From: Sipunculus nudus | Lineage: Eukaryota > Annelida > Sipuncula > Golfingiida > Sipunculidae | Length of the DNA stretch: 64,000 nucleotides | Assembly (NCBI GenBank): GCA_026874595.1 | Contig: CM049317.1 | Location: 19,365,882-19,429,881, forward strand | Direction of reading: 5' to 3' | Shown: in pieces, positions 33,593-45,269 of the stretch | Position numbering within the stretch: the stretch's first letter is position 1 | Layout: each line of letters begins with the position of its first letter | The notes under the pieces: generated by a model | The model's database searches: none | What the model was told of the DNA's origin: nothing | Seen by the model: the letters and a program-made list of their open reading frames with translations, nothing else | Made by a program: the position numbers and the translations under genes

Positions 33593-36427
33593 TTGATTCG
33601 TCAAAGCATCGTTACGCCCCGAATGCAAACAACCACAGTCGGCTACATAGTTCTGTTTGTCAAAATGGGCGTATGTAACGCGATTACTAACAGATGATTG
33701 ATACAGAATGCCAAACATCAGTCAAGGTGTTACAAGAACATTTTGTGCAGGTATTATCTGCAGACTAAGCCAGACTTCACATACATTCAACAGTTAAGGC
33801 AGTTGAATAGCTGGCTTTAAGTTCGCATTTTCTACTGCCGATCTTTCTGTGCCAAGAGAATGTGTTGCATTTGTCTTATTATTAATTCATATTCGCTTTA
33901 TGGTGACAATATTCATGAAGGCTTGGTGCGCATAGATAAATTTAAAACTGTGAAATAAACTCACCCGGATGTATGGCGAAATGTTTTTATAGGCACGACC
34001 CACGGCTCGGTGTGTATATGGGAACAGACAGGCAAGCCATTTAAAGCGGAATCCTAGGTATATAAAAGGTCCAATGGGAGCACAACTTCAGGGGTGGTGG
34101 CCCGTTCATGTGGTACAGAGCCCAGGAAGAATTTTACACATTTTGGGGTTATCAAATTTAAATCTGGCCGTTTCAATCCATTTTTCGCTGCGATTAACAT
34201 TATTGTGTAGTAAATAACATGGGCTATAAAAAAAAAAAAAAAAAACGCTTAACTCCTTACCTGTTTGTTGTTTTACATGAGAGAAACAGTAGTAATATCC
34301 AATTTGAATTTGCCGGGATGAGACACATGACTGGGTCACATGGGTAAAGAGGGTAGAATTTTATGTAGAGTACTAATGAATTTTACTGCTGTGTTGAGCT
34401 GATTTGAGCCTGTACAGTATGCTGACCATACTAACACAAAACTATCATTGACAGGGAACCTGCGTCCGAGTTCAGAGGACTCACTGTTTGCACAGATATA
34501 ATAAGCTTACCACTCCGATATAAGTCTGTATGAGTTTCGGGGGGGGGGGGGCATTCCAAGTAATATTCCAATTAATAGGTAATCAAAAGGATAGGGGTTA
34601 CTTGTAAAGTAACACATTACTCATATTTATTATATACAATATGCTTTATTATAACACTATAATATATTAAAAATAATTTGAAGTCCCAGCGTGTCAAAAC
34701 ACAAAATTTACATTTTTAAAAGTTTCGATTAAAAGAATGGCATTTCACGTAGGTTATAGCAAAACAAATAAAATTTATAACCAGAGAAAACAAAGCATTC
34801 AGGAAGTAACCCAGCAAGAAGAACTGTCACACCAAGCATGTTGGGATGGGGATGCTAGTTCGCAAGCTTTTCCAAAAGATTTGAATTGGTTGAAACGGAC
34901 GATTAACAGGAGAAATAACAAGAGACATGTTTTCACTTTTGATCCAAATCATTACTGTTTATTTCCATATACTATAGCAAGGCCTTGTGACGTATACCAT
35001 AAAACGATACTGTCTAGACATTCTGGGGTAAAAAGGAATGAATCTTAATGTATGTCAGAATTAAGTCTGGGTGTTTAGAGACATACTACATGTTTACATG
35101 TGGATCCTTTGTTAGTCGTTTTACTATAGACCAAAACTGAAGTGAGGCAGGCTGACAAGCAAATACGAGTACATGAACTGTTTTATATCCTTTGCCAAGC
35201 CAAGCCAAAAGAAGTATACGCTCATCAAGCAGCTACAGGTTGCTGCGGTCAAGACCTCAGCCCTGTGCGCTCCTTAAGCATGTTCTCTGAGCCAGCAGTC
35301 GTAGTGCCACGCCAAGCCAAGCAAGGAGCCATAGGGGGCGCCATCTTCTCTCCTGGGTTGAAGTCCTTGTTAGAAAGCTACAGCACCCACAGCCACAAAG
35401 CCCGAAGAAACCCGCATTCCCTCCACGGATCCCAGCAGCGGAGACCCAGCCATGCCATTCGAGAGCCGAACTCGATCCTTGTGAACGACTTTACTTCGAG
35501 GACGCAAAGCCCTTTTACTTGCGATTTCGGTCATTTGGACCATTTTAACCAGTTTCCCAGTTATGCAAGTTTACAAGTTTTTTCATCATCGGCATGATAT
35601 CCTTTGCCATTGGTGAAGCTCGGTTAGTTACTTTAACAGCCCACAGGCGGCGCCTGTGCGGCCACGCAACACGGGTGAAAGGCAAGGGTATAAACAGTTT
35701 TTGAACGATCGTAGACTCTACTGATTGAAATGGATAATTAATAATTTTCAGATCTAACGTAGGTTTAATTTAATTAAATACCCTAGCCTTACTTGCATAT
35801 TTCTTTTCCTGACTTCATTTAATTAGATTTTGTTTTTAACATCTGCACGATGACAGGCATGTCACCACGGTCAAGCTGATCAAGGATTATCAGCTGGTAA
35901 GCAAAGAATAACGCCGACCGTTTTCTCTTCTTTGACTCAATATCGCTGGCAAGTGATAGATAGACCATCGTATTTGAGAAGTGTTCTTCTTGACAGTAAA
36001 AGTGATAAAATGATTAAGCTGAATAATAGCGAGCTTAAGTAGATGCCCCTATTGCTCTTCGGACTGAACCGCTCAATCGTATGGCCAGGCCTGCATGCTT
36101 TTGCCTCGCACCTAAACCTGCTCGAGCACAAGCGGTGTATGAATGAAATCTCACCAATGCTCATGCGAGTAAACTGCTAAGTTGTTTGGCCTGATATCCT
36201 AGCCCTAGCCGACGTTTGATTTCAAGAGTGATATAGTTGAAAACAAACAAGTCCTCTTGGACGAACTGCTAAGCCGCTTTCGGGGGAAAAAGGAGCCGAT
36301 AGCATTGCGCAGCTTATTAATTAAGGTCGCCATTGGGCTTCAACACCTGACTGCAGGCCCTTGTCACTGGCTTGAAAAATATTTGGTAAATACGAATAAA
36401 TTTTCGGTTCCCCATTTTAAATTTAAG
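33593..36427. other. No recognised gene
   Basis: Contains a G-tract (about 34541-34552) and an ORF of 151 codons at 35142-35597. That ORF's segment is richer in GC than its surroundings but has no domain I recognise; it may be repeat-derived. Other ORFs (34737-35048, 36257-36442) are likewise unassigned. Confidence 0.5.
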
Positions 36428-39153
36428 ACAAGTGACCCATAGGTCATGACGCTCAGCTGCCAAGCATGACCTGCAACATCATGGGCTGAGATTCACAACT
36501 TCCAGTTAAATTTTGAAGACCCAATTTGCAAATATGTTGAACTTTTCTACGAATACAGAAATATATATATATATCACCTGTGTCTGGTTAAAACACAGTG
36601 AATTTATGGTCAGAGGAAAAATATTGATTGTTAAGCTATCAGCAACTATTCCCAGAGCTTGCTTGATACCTCAAAAGGAACACCACAAAGGGCAAATATA
36701 AGATCAACATATATAGCAAAAATCAAAGAAATCCATGCAAAAATGATTGAGAAATTGGTGCTTCTGTTTAAATTTTATTTAATACAAGCCAACTGTACTG
36801 CACCTGTATAAATGATGGTAATATTAATTAAGAAATATCTGACCCAATCCTTTGCAAGATAAGATTAATATACTTCCATCTGCATTCACTTTAATAGTTC
36901 TTGAAATAATATGATAAAAAGGAATATGGTTGCCTGGTGGCCATATTCAACTTCTGACAGGTCTGAAATCAGACAACAAACATTCTCTATATATCAAACA
37001 TTGAAGAAAAATCACTGAAACTGCACTGAAAAAAAGGATTTCTAAGGTGGCTAACTGGCAGACAAAATGGATTTCTGACAAGTCAGACATTTGATATCAC
37101 ACATCCTCCAATAAGAGACCAAACTTGGGGCAAATTCTCCAAAGGATGGTACAGTAATGAATGTCCAAAACAAATCAAAAGGCATGTTAAGGCCCTCATA
37201 TCAGATTTATAGATATGCAAATGTAAAAAGTGTAAGTCTAATATTTTTTATTATAACTCTGCTTTTTAATGGGGTCAGCAGGGTAGGTAAACTGCAAAAC
37301 CTGAGAGAAAGGAAATGCAGAAAGCATGACTAAGAGTCTTGTAATGAAAAAAAGCCTTCCTTAATCCAGGTACATACCCACATATTATGAGAACAAACAC
37401 TTGCTTTTATATGTGGTGATTTATATATAATTATTCCGATATCTAGGAAACTAAGTTTATTGCTATGATTCCATAAAATAAACTGCAAAATGTTCCCATC
37501 ATCTTATAAATCAGTAGCTAAACCTTAATACTGTACTCTCATAGTCTTAATGCCTGGCTGAAGCATTCCGACAACTGTGTTTTGTTATGCAGTAACGAGG
37601 TACCTATCACTCAGCCTTATCACTTAATAGGCTGATACCAAAGGGAGTCATATGTCACCAGTGTCACTCACAATTACAGCCACACAGTGATATGTACCAG
37701 CTGGATTGCAATGGTTATATATAAAAGAAAAATAAAGATGGTCTACAAAATAAGTTATTGCAAACATCCCTGACCAATGACCTTGGCCTTTTGCCCACAT
37801 ATCAACTGGATTCTTTTCTAAATGATGGGTAACTACTAACCACTTAAATCTGGTGTAATTACTTGGCAACCAATGACTGAATAACTTTGACCTGCAACCT
37901 TTAACCTTCTGACCAGCTGACCCGAAATCAATCAGTTATTTCTTCAAGCAAAAAGACCCATAAATATGAAGTTTGGATCAAATTGAGTGATGCATAGATG
38001 TGGCATATGTGAAAGACTGAAGGTTTGGGTTGAACAGTTTCACCAGAAATATGTTCACAAGCATTTAGAACAATTAAGTATTGTGGCCTTGACCTTTGAC
38101 TTTTTGAACTCGACATCAATAGGCTTCTTCCCCTATTGGTAGGTAAGCCATATATGTCAGATGGAACTGGAAGGTATAGATTGAAATGTTTGCCTGAAAA
38201 TGTCTCCACATTAGAAGAGGGTGCGGTGAACTTGACCTTTGACCTCAAAATCAACAGGTCTTTTCCCCTGTTGGCAGAGAATCGATATCAGTGCTGGAAG
38301 GTTTGGAATAAAAAGTCCAACTTGAAATGTGTCCACAACCTTTTAAAAAAATATGTTCACAAGCATTTAGAACAAAATTGTGACCTTAGCCTTTGACCTT
38401 TTGAACTCAACATCAATAGGCTTCTTCCCCTATTGGTAGGTAAGCCATATATGACAGGTAGAAAGTATAGATTGAAAAGTTTGCCTGAAAATGACTCCAT
38501 GCAAGAAGAGGGTGCTGTGAACTTGACCTGTGACCTCAAAATCAACAGGTCTTTTCCCCTGTTGGCAGAGAAGCGATATCAGTGCTGAAAGGTTTGGAAT
38601 GAAAGGTCTAGCTTGAAATGTGTCCATGACCTTTTCAAAGAGGTGGATCCTGTGACCCTGACCTTTGACCTTGTGACCTCAACATCTATAGGATTCTTCT
38701 CCCACTTAGTAGGTGAGCTATATGTGAAAGATCAAAGAATTGGGATGAAAGGTTTGGCTTAAAAGGCATCCACAGGCTTTTCAAAGAAATTGGTTCTGTG
38801 ACCTTGACCTTTGACCTTGTGACCTCAAAATAATTATGGTTCTTCCCCTGTTGGTAGGTGAGCTGTATGTGAAAGATGGAAGGTTTGGGATGAAAATTTT
38901 GGCTAAAAGAATTATTTCTGGGGGGTGCAAACACACCCCATAACTTCGAGAATATAGGTCGCAGTGACCTAATTTCAGGTTTGCAAGGAGATCTTTTCAG
39001 AACCTCTAAGACTGCATAGGGTTCATGGCCCTAGCCCCTACGGTTACGATTTGTGCCCTGCTAACGGCCGGACGGCCGGCTGGACAGACGGAAGGACGCC
39101 GGACAAAGACCCATCGCTATAGCCCAGCATGACTGAAAGTCAGCTGAGCTAAA
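36428..39153 (+). mobile_element. Repeat family copy 1 (palindromic head, nuclear-receptor-motif core, GGAC tail)
   Basis: A ~2.7-kb unit beginning CAAGTGACCCATAGGTCATG and then CGCTCAGCTGCC, and ending AGTCAGCTGAGCTAAAA. GCTCAGCTG near the left end and CAGCTGAGC near the right are exact subterminal inverted repeats. The left 1.6 kb is non-coding and conserved with copy 2. The core (about 38060-38870) carries six diverged ~131-164-bp units with the TGACCTTTGACC motif. The right module has AGGTCGCAGTGACCT, a GGAC/CCGG-type microsatellite and a CGGACAAAGACCCATCGC block. No ORF suggests a transposase. The structure recalls bivalve pearl/HINE-type (Helentron-related) elements, but this is inference. 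Confidence 0.75.
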
Positions 39154-39208
39154 AAAAAAAAAATGGGATTTTAGGAAAGTCGGCATTCGGAAAAACGGCG
39201 TTCTACTG
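39154..39208. mobile_element. Isolated Tigger/pogo-like terminal repeat
   Basis: Read on the minus strand from 39208, the sequence is CAGTAGAACGCCGTTTTTCC then GAATGCCGAC, with TA outside it at 39209-39210. This is a typical Tigger TIR. The partner end was not found. Repeat copy 1 abuts it, so it may have inserted into or truncated this element. Confidence 0.55.
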
Positions 39209-39589
39209 TATTGGTTGTTTAATGTCTGCACATGTTAAGGCAGACACTTCCTTTATCATTTAGTGGGTGTCTTTTGTACATCATAATCCGTGTTTTTGTT
39301 GTTCGCATTGCATATATCTGTTAGCCACTTCCGACACAGGTGGATTAGTGTTAATGGACCAGTTGGTATTATGTGATGTGCTCTTTCGTTTTTAGTTAAC
39401 AAATTTATTTAAATAAAATAATCATAATTTTCAAAATGAGTTCCGTTTCGTATTAATGCATTTGATAGTTATCTTGTTTCTTTCAATTAGGCCTCCTGTA
39501 ATTCCGATATGTGGGACAGAGCTGCTGTTTGTTATTATATCGCCCTTGTAAGCGACAATAGTGATCGAGCAATGGATATTCCATGTGCA

Positions 39590-41185
39590 CTCTTAGAAAA
39601 AAAGGGCCCTTGATGGTTCTTTTAAGAACCCGTGTGGTTCTATCAATAATCCGGGTCCTGAATTGGTCTCATTGAAGAGGTTCCATCTTAACTAATAATA
39701 AGGATCCATATGGATCCTGTGTTTTGACCGAATTTCTCGATGAGAAGAACGCGCAGCGTACTTATTTTGAACTCTTGAATTCAACGGTTCGACGGTTGGG
39801 TATTTTGGTCTCTCGTGATATTAGAAGAGGTAATAATATTCCATGAGGTAAGACCTATGTGTATACGTTTATATATATTTTCATGTGAGCAAGGTCGAGT
39901 TTATATGCCAAGAGATTAAGAGTCCACCTTAAAGATGTACCCAGTCTCTCTGCCTTCAACAGAATTCACATTCACTTAACATACAAGTTGCCAGTAATAA
40001 ACATGTTGCGCCGCACATGAAATAGCGGCAGTCAAGAAAAATACCAGTTCAACGTAATACCATTGATGCAAATTACAAACAGTTCGAACTATATATAAGA
40101 AAAATGCAACTTTAATAAAGGTCACAAATTAGTGTTTTACTTCAGTGTTTGAAATATGTCAAGCCAGACCACACTACATTGTATACATTCATAACCTTCT
40201 GAAGTGTTAACGAAATTACTCTTGTCTTAGTAGTTCCTTGAAAATATGCGGGAAATCGTTTATCATACAAAGGGTGTAATACCTTCCTATTGCCAAGCCT
40301 AATTTAGGTCCAGGCAGCTGATCGGGTATATAGGAGTGTTGTTTTGAAAACTATGGATTTGGCAGATTCAACACATGGACATAATAGGGACAATGTTTGG
40401 TCACGCTTTATTACACATTAATTGAATGCGTTCTCTAATTTACGTGGTTTTGTAAGACTTGATACATTTTATTTTGTGAAACAGGCAAGCATTGATTTAT
40501 AATACAAATTTATTACACAAAAGGCCCTGGAATGACAAGATAAGCACATACCGTAGAACCTGCAAGTAATGCGTCAAAAATATATTCTTAGTGTACACCT
40601 GCCATAGAACCCAAAAAGAGCAGTACACCCCGGGGGCACCCTGGATGCTCATTCTTGTTTCTATTTTCGTGCGTGCGGACGAGAGACGGAGTATGCAGTT
40701 TCATTTTTTAACACTGAACACTGAAATTCTCGTAGGCAGAAATATAAATTTGCCTTAAGCGCTAAAGACTGTTCTGAACTATTATCAGAAAATATAAGTA
40801 TTAATGCTGAGAAAACAGCCCAGAACTGAAAAAGATGTTCACCAACTATATATACAATAATATATTTGTAAGGTACACATTTAGAGGACGATAGGCGATA
40901 GTGTTTTTGGGCTGTTGAGTAGTTTCAACAAGTAAATAAAACAATACATTTCCCTAAAAACCGTGTTTTCATCTCATTTGGATGGATTTATCATATAAAC
41001 AGGATACAGATAAGCAAGGAATAGAATTTTGAGGTGTTTGTATTTGCAATTACTTACTTTGAGTAATTTTTTTACACATATTCCTTCATTGCAAAAGAGG
41101 AGCCCGCCTTAAATCTTGAAAGATTCCCCATTCAATCCACTGTGAAGAACCCTCTAGGGTTCTTGGTGGAACTTTTTTCTCCGAC
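39590..41185. mobile_element. Possible non-autonomous element with GGTTCTT/AAGAACC ends
   Basis: The left end (CTCTTAGAAAAAAAGGGCCC, then GGTTCTTTTAAGAACC) and the inverted right end (GGAGAAAAAAGTTCC, then AAGAACCCTAGAGGGTTCTT) are similar but imperfect. The 1.5 kb between them is AT-rich and non-coding. No target duplication was identified. Confidence 0.4.
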
Positions 41186-41536
41186 TATGGGTATTTTTTT
41201 TTCTTAATTTCTGCAAGCTCGCTTGGATTGTTGATCTGATATTCGCTGTAGACTGTTCGGTTGTAGTTTCTGGTAATACTACTCATGCACATATATATAT
41301 ATATTTAAATATATATGTATATGTAAATATAATATAGTGATAAATATGTATATATATAAAATATAGATATAAGACTACATTCTAAGTACAATAATATAAC
41401 ACACAACTCATTTTCTATATAAACTTGCCATATAAATATTATATACTTTGCAAGTAAGTCTCAAAGGGTATATATATTCAAATACATATTAAAATACATA
41501 ATACTAAATGTTTAAAGATCTGTAAAAAACAAAAAA

Positions 41537-43977
41537 CAAGTGACCCATGGGTCATGACGCTCAGCTGCCAAGCATGACCTGTGACATCATGGACTGAGAT
41601 TCACAACTTCCAGTCAAATTTTGAAGAACCAATTTGCCAATTTGTTGAAAATTTTCTTTGACAACAGAAATATATATCACCTATGTCTGGTTAAAACACA
41701 GTGAATTGATGGTCTGAGGAAAATGCATGATTGTTAAGCTATCAGGAACTATTCCAACAGCTTGCTTGAAACCTGTCAGTCTCAAAGGAACACCACAGAG
41801 GGAAAATATAAGATCAAAATATATAGCAAAAATCAAGGAAATACATACAAGAATTATTGAGAAACAGGTGCTTCTGTATGAATTTTTATTCAATACAAGC
41901 CAACTGTACTGCACTTTTATAAATGATGGTAATATTTATTCAGAAATATTTGACCCAATCCTTTACAAGATTACATAAATATACATCCAACTGCATTCAC
42001 TTTAACTGTTCTTGAGATAATATGATCAAAAGGAATTAAAAGATGGTTGCCTGGTGGCCATATTGGACTTCTGACAAGTCTGAAATCAGACAACAAACAT
42101 TCTCTAAATCGGATCAAACATCAAAGAAAAATTACTGAAACTGCACTGAAGAAAGAATTTCTAAGGTGGCTAACTGGCAGACATTATGGATTTCTGACAA
42201 GTATGACATTTGATATCCCACATTCTCCAATAAGAGACCAAACTTGGGCAAATTATCCAGTAATGAATGCCCAAAATAATACAAAAGGCATGTCCAGGCC
42301 CTCATATCAGATTTATAGATATGCAATTGTAAAAAGTGTAAGTCCAATATTTTTTATTATCACTCTGCTTTTCAATGGGGTCAGCAGGGTAGGTAAACTG
42401 CCAAACCTGAAAGAAAAGAAATGCAGAAAGCATGACTAAGAGTCTTGAAATAAAACAAAAAGTCATCCTAAATCAAGGTACACATCCACATATTATGAGA
42501 ACAAACACTTGCTTTTATATGTGGTGATATATATTAAAATATTCAGATATCTAGGAAACTAAGTTTATTGCTAGGATTCCATAAAATAAACTGCAAAATG
42601 TTCCCATCATCTTATAAATCAGTAGCTAAACCTTAATACTATACTCTCATTGTCTTAATGGCTGGCTGAAGCATTCTGACAACAGTGTTTTTGTTATGAA
42701 GTAACGAGGTACTTATCACTGCGCCTTATCACTTAATAGGCTGATACAAAAGGGAGTCATATGTCACCAGTGTCACTCACAATTACAGCCACACAGGGAG
42801 ATGTACCAGCTGGAGTGGGATGGTTATATATACAAGAAAAATAGAGATGGTCTATAAAATAAGTAATTGTGAACATCCCTGACCTATGACCTTGGCCTTT
42901 TGCCCATATATCAACTGGATTCTTTCTAAATGATGGGTAACTACTAACCACTTAAATCTGGTGTAATTACTTGGCAACCAATGGGTGAATAACTTTGACC
43001 TGCAACCTTTAACCTGCTGACCAGCTGACCCCAAAATCAATAAGTTATTTATTCAAGCAAAAAGACCCATGAATATGAAGTTTGAGTCAAACTGAGTGAT
43101 GCATAGATGTGGCATATGTGAAAGACTGAAGGTTTGGGTTGAACAGTTACACTTGAAATATGCTCACAAGCATTTAGAACAATTAAATATCGTGACATTG
43201 ACCTTTGACTTTTTGACCTCAACATCAATAGGCTTCTTCCCTTATTGGTAGGTAAGCCATATATGACAGATGGAAGGTACAGATTGAAAAGTTTGCCTGA
43301 AAATGACTCCACGCAAGAAGTTGGTGCTGTGAACTTGACCTTTGACCTCAAAATCAACAGGTCTTTTCCCCTGTTGGCAGAGAAGCGATATCAGTACTGG
43401 AAGGTTTGGAATGAAAAGTCTAGCTTGAAATGTGTCCACAGCCTTTTCAAAGAAGTGCATCCTGTGACCCTGACCTTTGACCTTGTGACCTCAAAATCTA
43501 TAGGATTCTTCTCCAACTTAGTAGGTGAGCTATATGTGAAAAATCAAAGAATTGGGATGAAAGGGTTGGCTTAAAATGCATCCACAGGCTTTACAAAGAA
43601 GAGGCTCCTGTGACCTTGACCTTTGACCTTTTGACCTAAAAAAAATTATGGTTCTTCCCCTGTTGGTAGGTGAGCTGTATGTGAAAGATGGAAGGTTTGG
43701 GATGAAAATTTTGTCTCAAAGAGTTATTTCTGGGGGGTGCAAACACACCCCATAACTTCGAGAATATAGGTCGCAGTGACCTAATTTCAGGTTTGCAAGG
43801 AGATCTTTTTATAACCTCTAAGACTGCATAGGGTTCATGGCCCTAGCCCCTACGGTTACGATTTGTGCCCTGCTAACGGACGGACGGCCGGCCGGACGGC
43901 CGGACGGACAGACGGAAGGACGACGGACAAAGACCCATCGCTATAGCCCAGCATGATTGAAAGTCAGCTGAGCTAAA
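41537..43977 (+). mobile_element. Repeat family copy 2
   Basis: Begins CAAGTGACCCATGGGTCATG with the perfect 12-base palindrome GACCCATGGGTC, and ends AAGTCAGCTGAGCTAAAA. It follows copy 1 closely along its whole length, in the same orientation, but has one or two fewer core units. It is therefore a direct repeat of 36428-39153 with about 2.4 kb between the copies. Confidence 0.78.
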
Positions 43978-45265
43978 AAAGGTGAATATTTTGGAAAAAA
44001 AATGTAAACTAAAGACAGAGTATTTTATCATATGAGTATTTCATCAAATGTTCAGTGATGTAACAAAGCCAAGTACGTGTCACCAACCCACTGAAGTAAT
44101 TTGCAACAACAAAATATTAGCATAAGCGCCAATGTTGTGGTTCGCAGAAACCAAGAGGTTAAGTCTCTTTATGTCGTCAGAAGATAATGTCTTAATATTT
44201 GCAGTTAAGTCGCAGTTTTTCAAATAATATTAGTTTGCCTGTGTATTTATAGTTTAAGGTGTTTATGCATTGGCATCTTGAACAAAATATTAAACATGTA
44301 TACGTATCCTATACAATAAGGAGATTTAACATTTACAAACAGTAGGTACCCAGGTGATGGCTAAAGATGCATGCACAGTTGTAGCATTTGTGCTTATTAT
44401 TTTGTCCGATATGTTTTCCCGAGGAAAATAAAATTCACTGTTCAAGAAATGTTCAAGAAACAGAAACATTTACTTGTCCATATTGATAACATTCCTAGAT
44501 ATAAACAATTTTACGAAAATAACAATACGTGTGATGAGTACTGGCCCAATACTGCAGGACTGAAATATACATAAAACTATCTTCAAAAGTGTTTAATGAC
44601 CCATGAGTATAATGAAAGGGCGATTTCATGACAATATGCTTACATGAATTCAACCTGAAATGGTGCCAGACCAAGAAATATGAATGTAATTGAGTAAATG
44701 GTCACTGAAAAAGTTAATATATATAACTCAAACATTATTCTAAGCTGTCTGCGGACATCGTTGATGTCGCCGAGTTTATGGTCTAAATTCACCTAGACAA
44801 CGGCGAGATCAAAAAATAAAATTATTCGACTATGCGAGGTTTATTTTATTTCAAGCGATGTACATATTATCAGCGGGTGATGGCTGAACAAAAGTATTTA
44901 TTAATAACATTCGGTGTCCGTTGGCGTCCAGTGTATGGAGTTTATTCTAAACTGTTTACACATGGGCAGCGGCGCTCAGCTGAATTTGTCTATAAGGATA
45001 TTTTATATAAGACCCTTGACCTTATGACTTAAAAATCTGAGAACATTCTCTCCTTCAACTTTACCATTTTTATTTTCATAACAACCATTTTAAGAAAAAT
45101 TCTTTCAGTGACATTGACTAATGGTAAAACGAACACACAAACAAACGGACGAAGAAGGTGATTACCATAGGGCACCCGCTTTTTTTTTTTTATCAAAAAT
45201 ACTAAATGAAACCACAGCTGAGAAGCTGTCATTATTGCTGTCATTTGAGGTCACAACAACAGAAA
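43978..45265. other. No recognised gene
   Basis: AT-rich sequence between repeat copies 2 and 3, with only short unassigned ORFs. Confidence 0.5.
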
Positions 45266-45269
45266 ACTA

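Noticed and set aside
35142-35597. A 151-codon ORF as a gene
   Set aside because: No domain, splice context or recognisable homology; it may be repeat-derived.
39120-39160. Classical Helitron 3' end (hairpin then CTRR) for the repeat family
   Set aside because: The hairpin is short and the flanking base after CTAA is usually A, not T; a Helentron-type relation remains possible but is not shown.
42047-43574. ORFs of 100-130 codons within repeat copies 1 and 2
   Set aside because: They do not persist in frame between copies and many run through the tandem core; the repeats appear non-coding.
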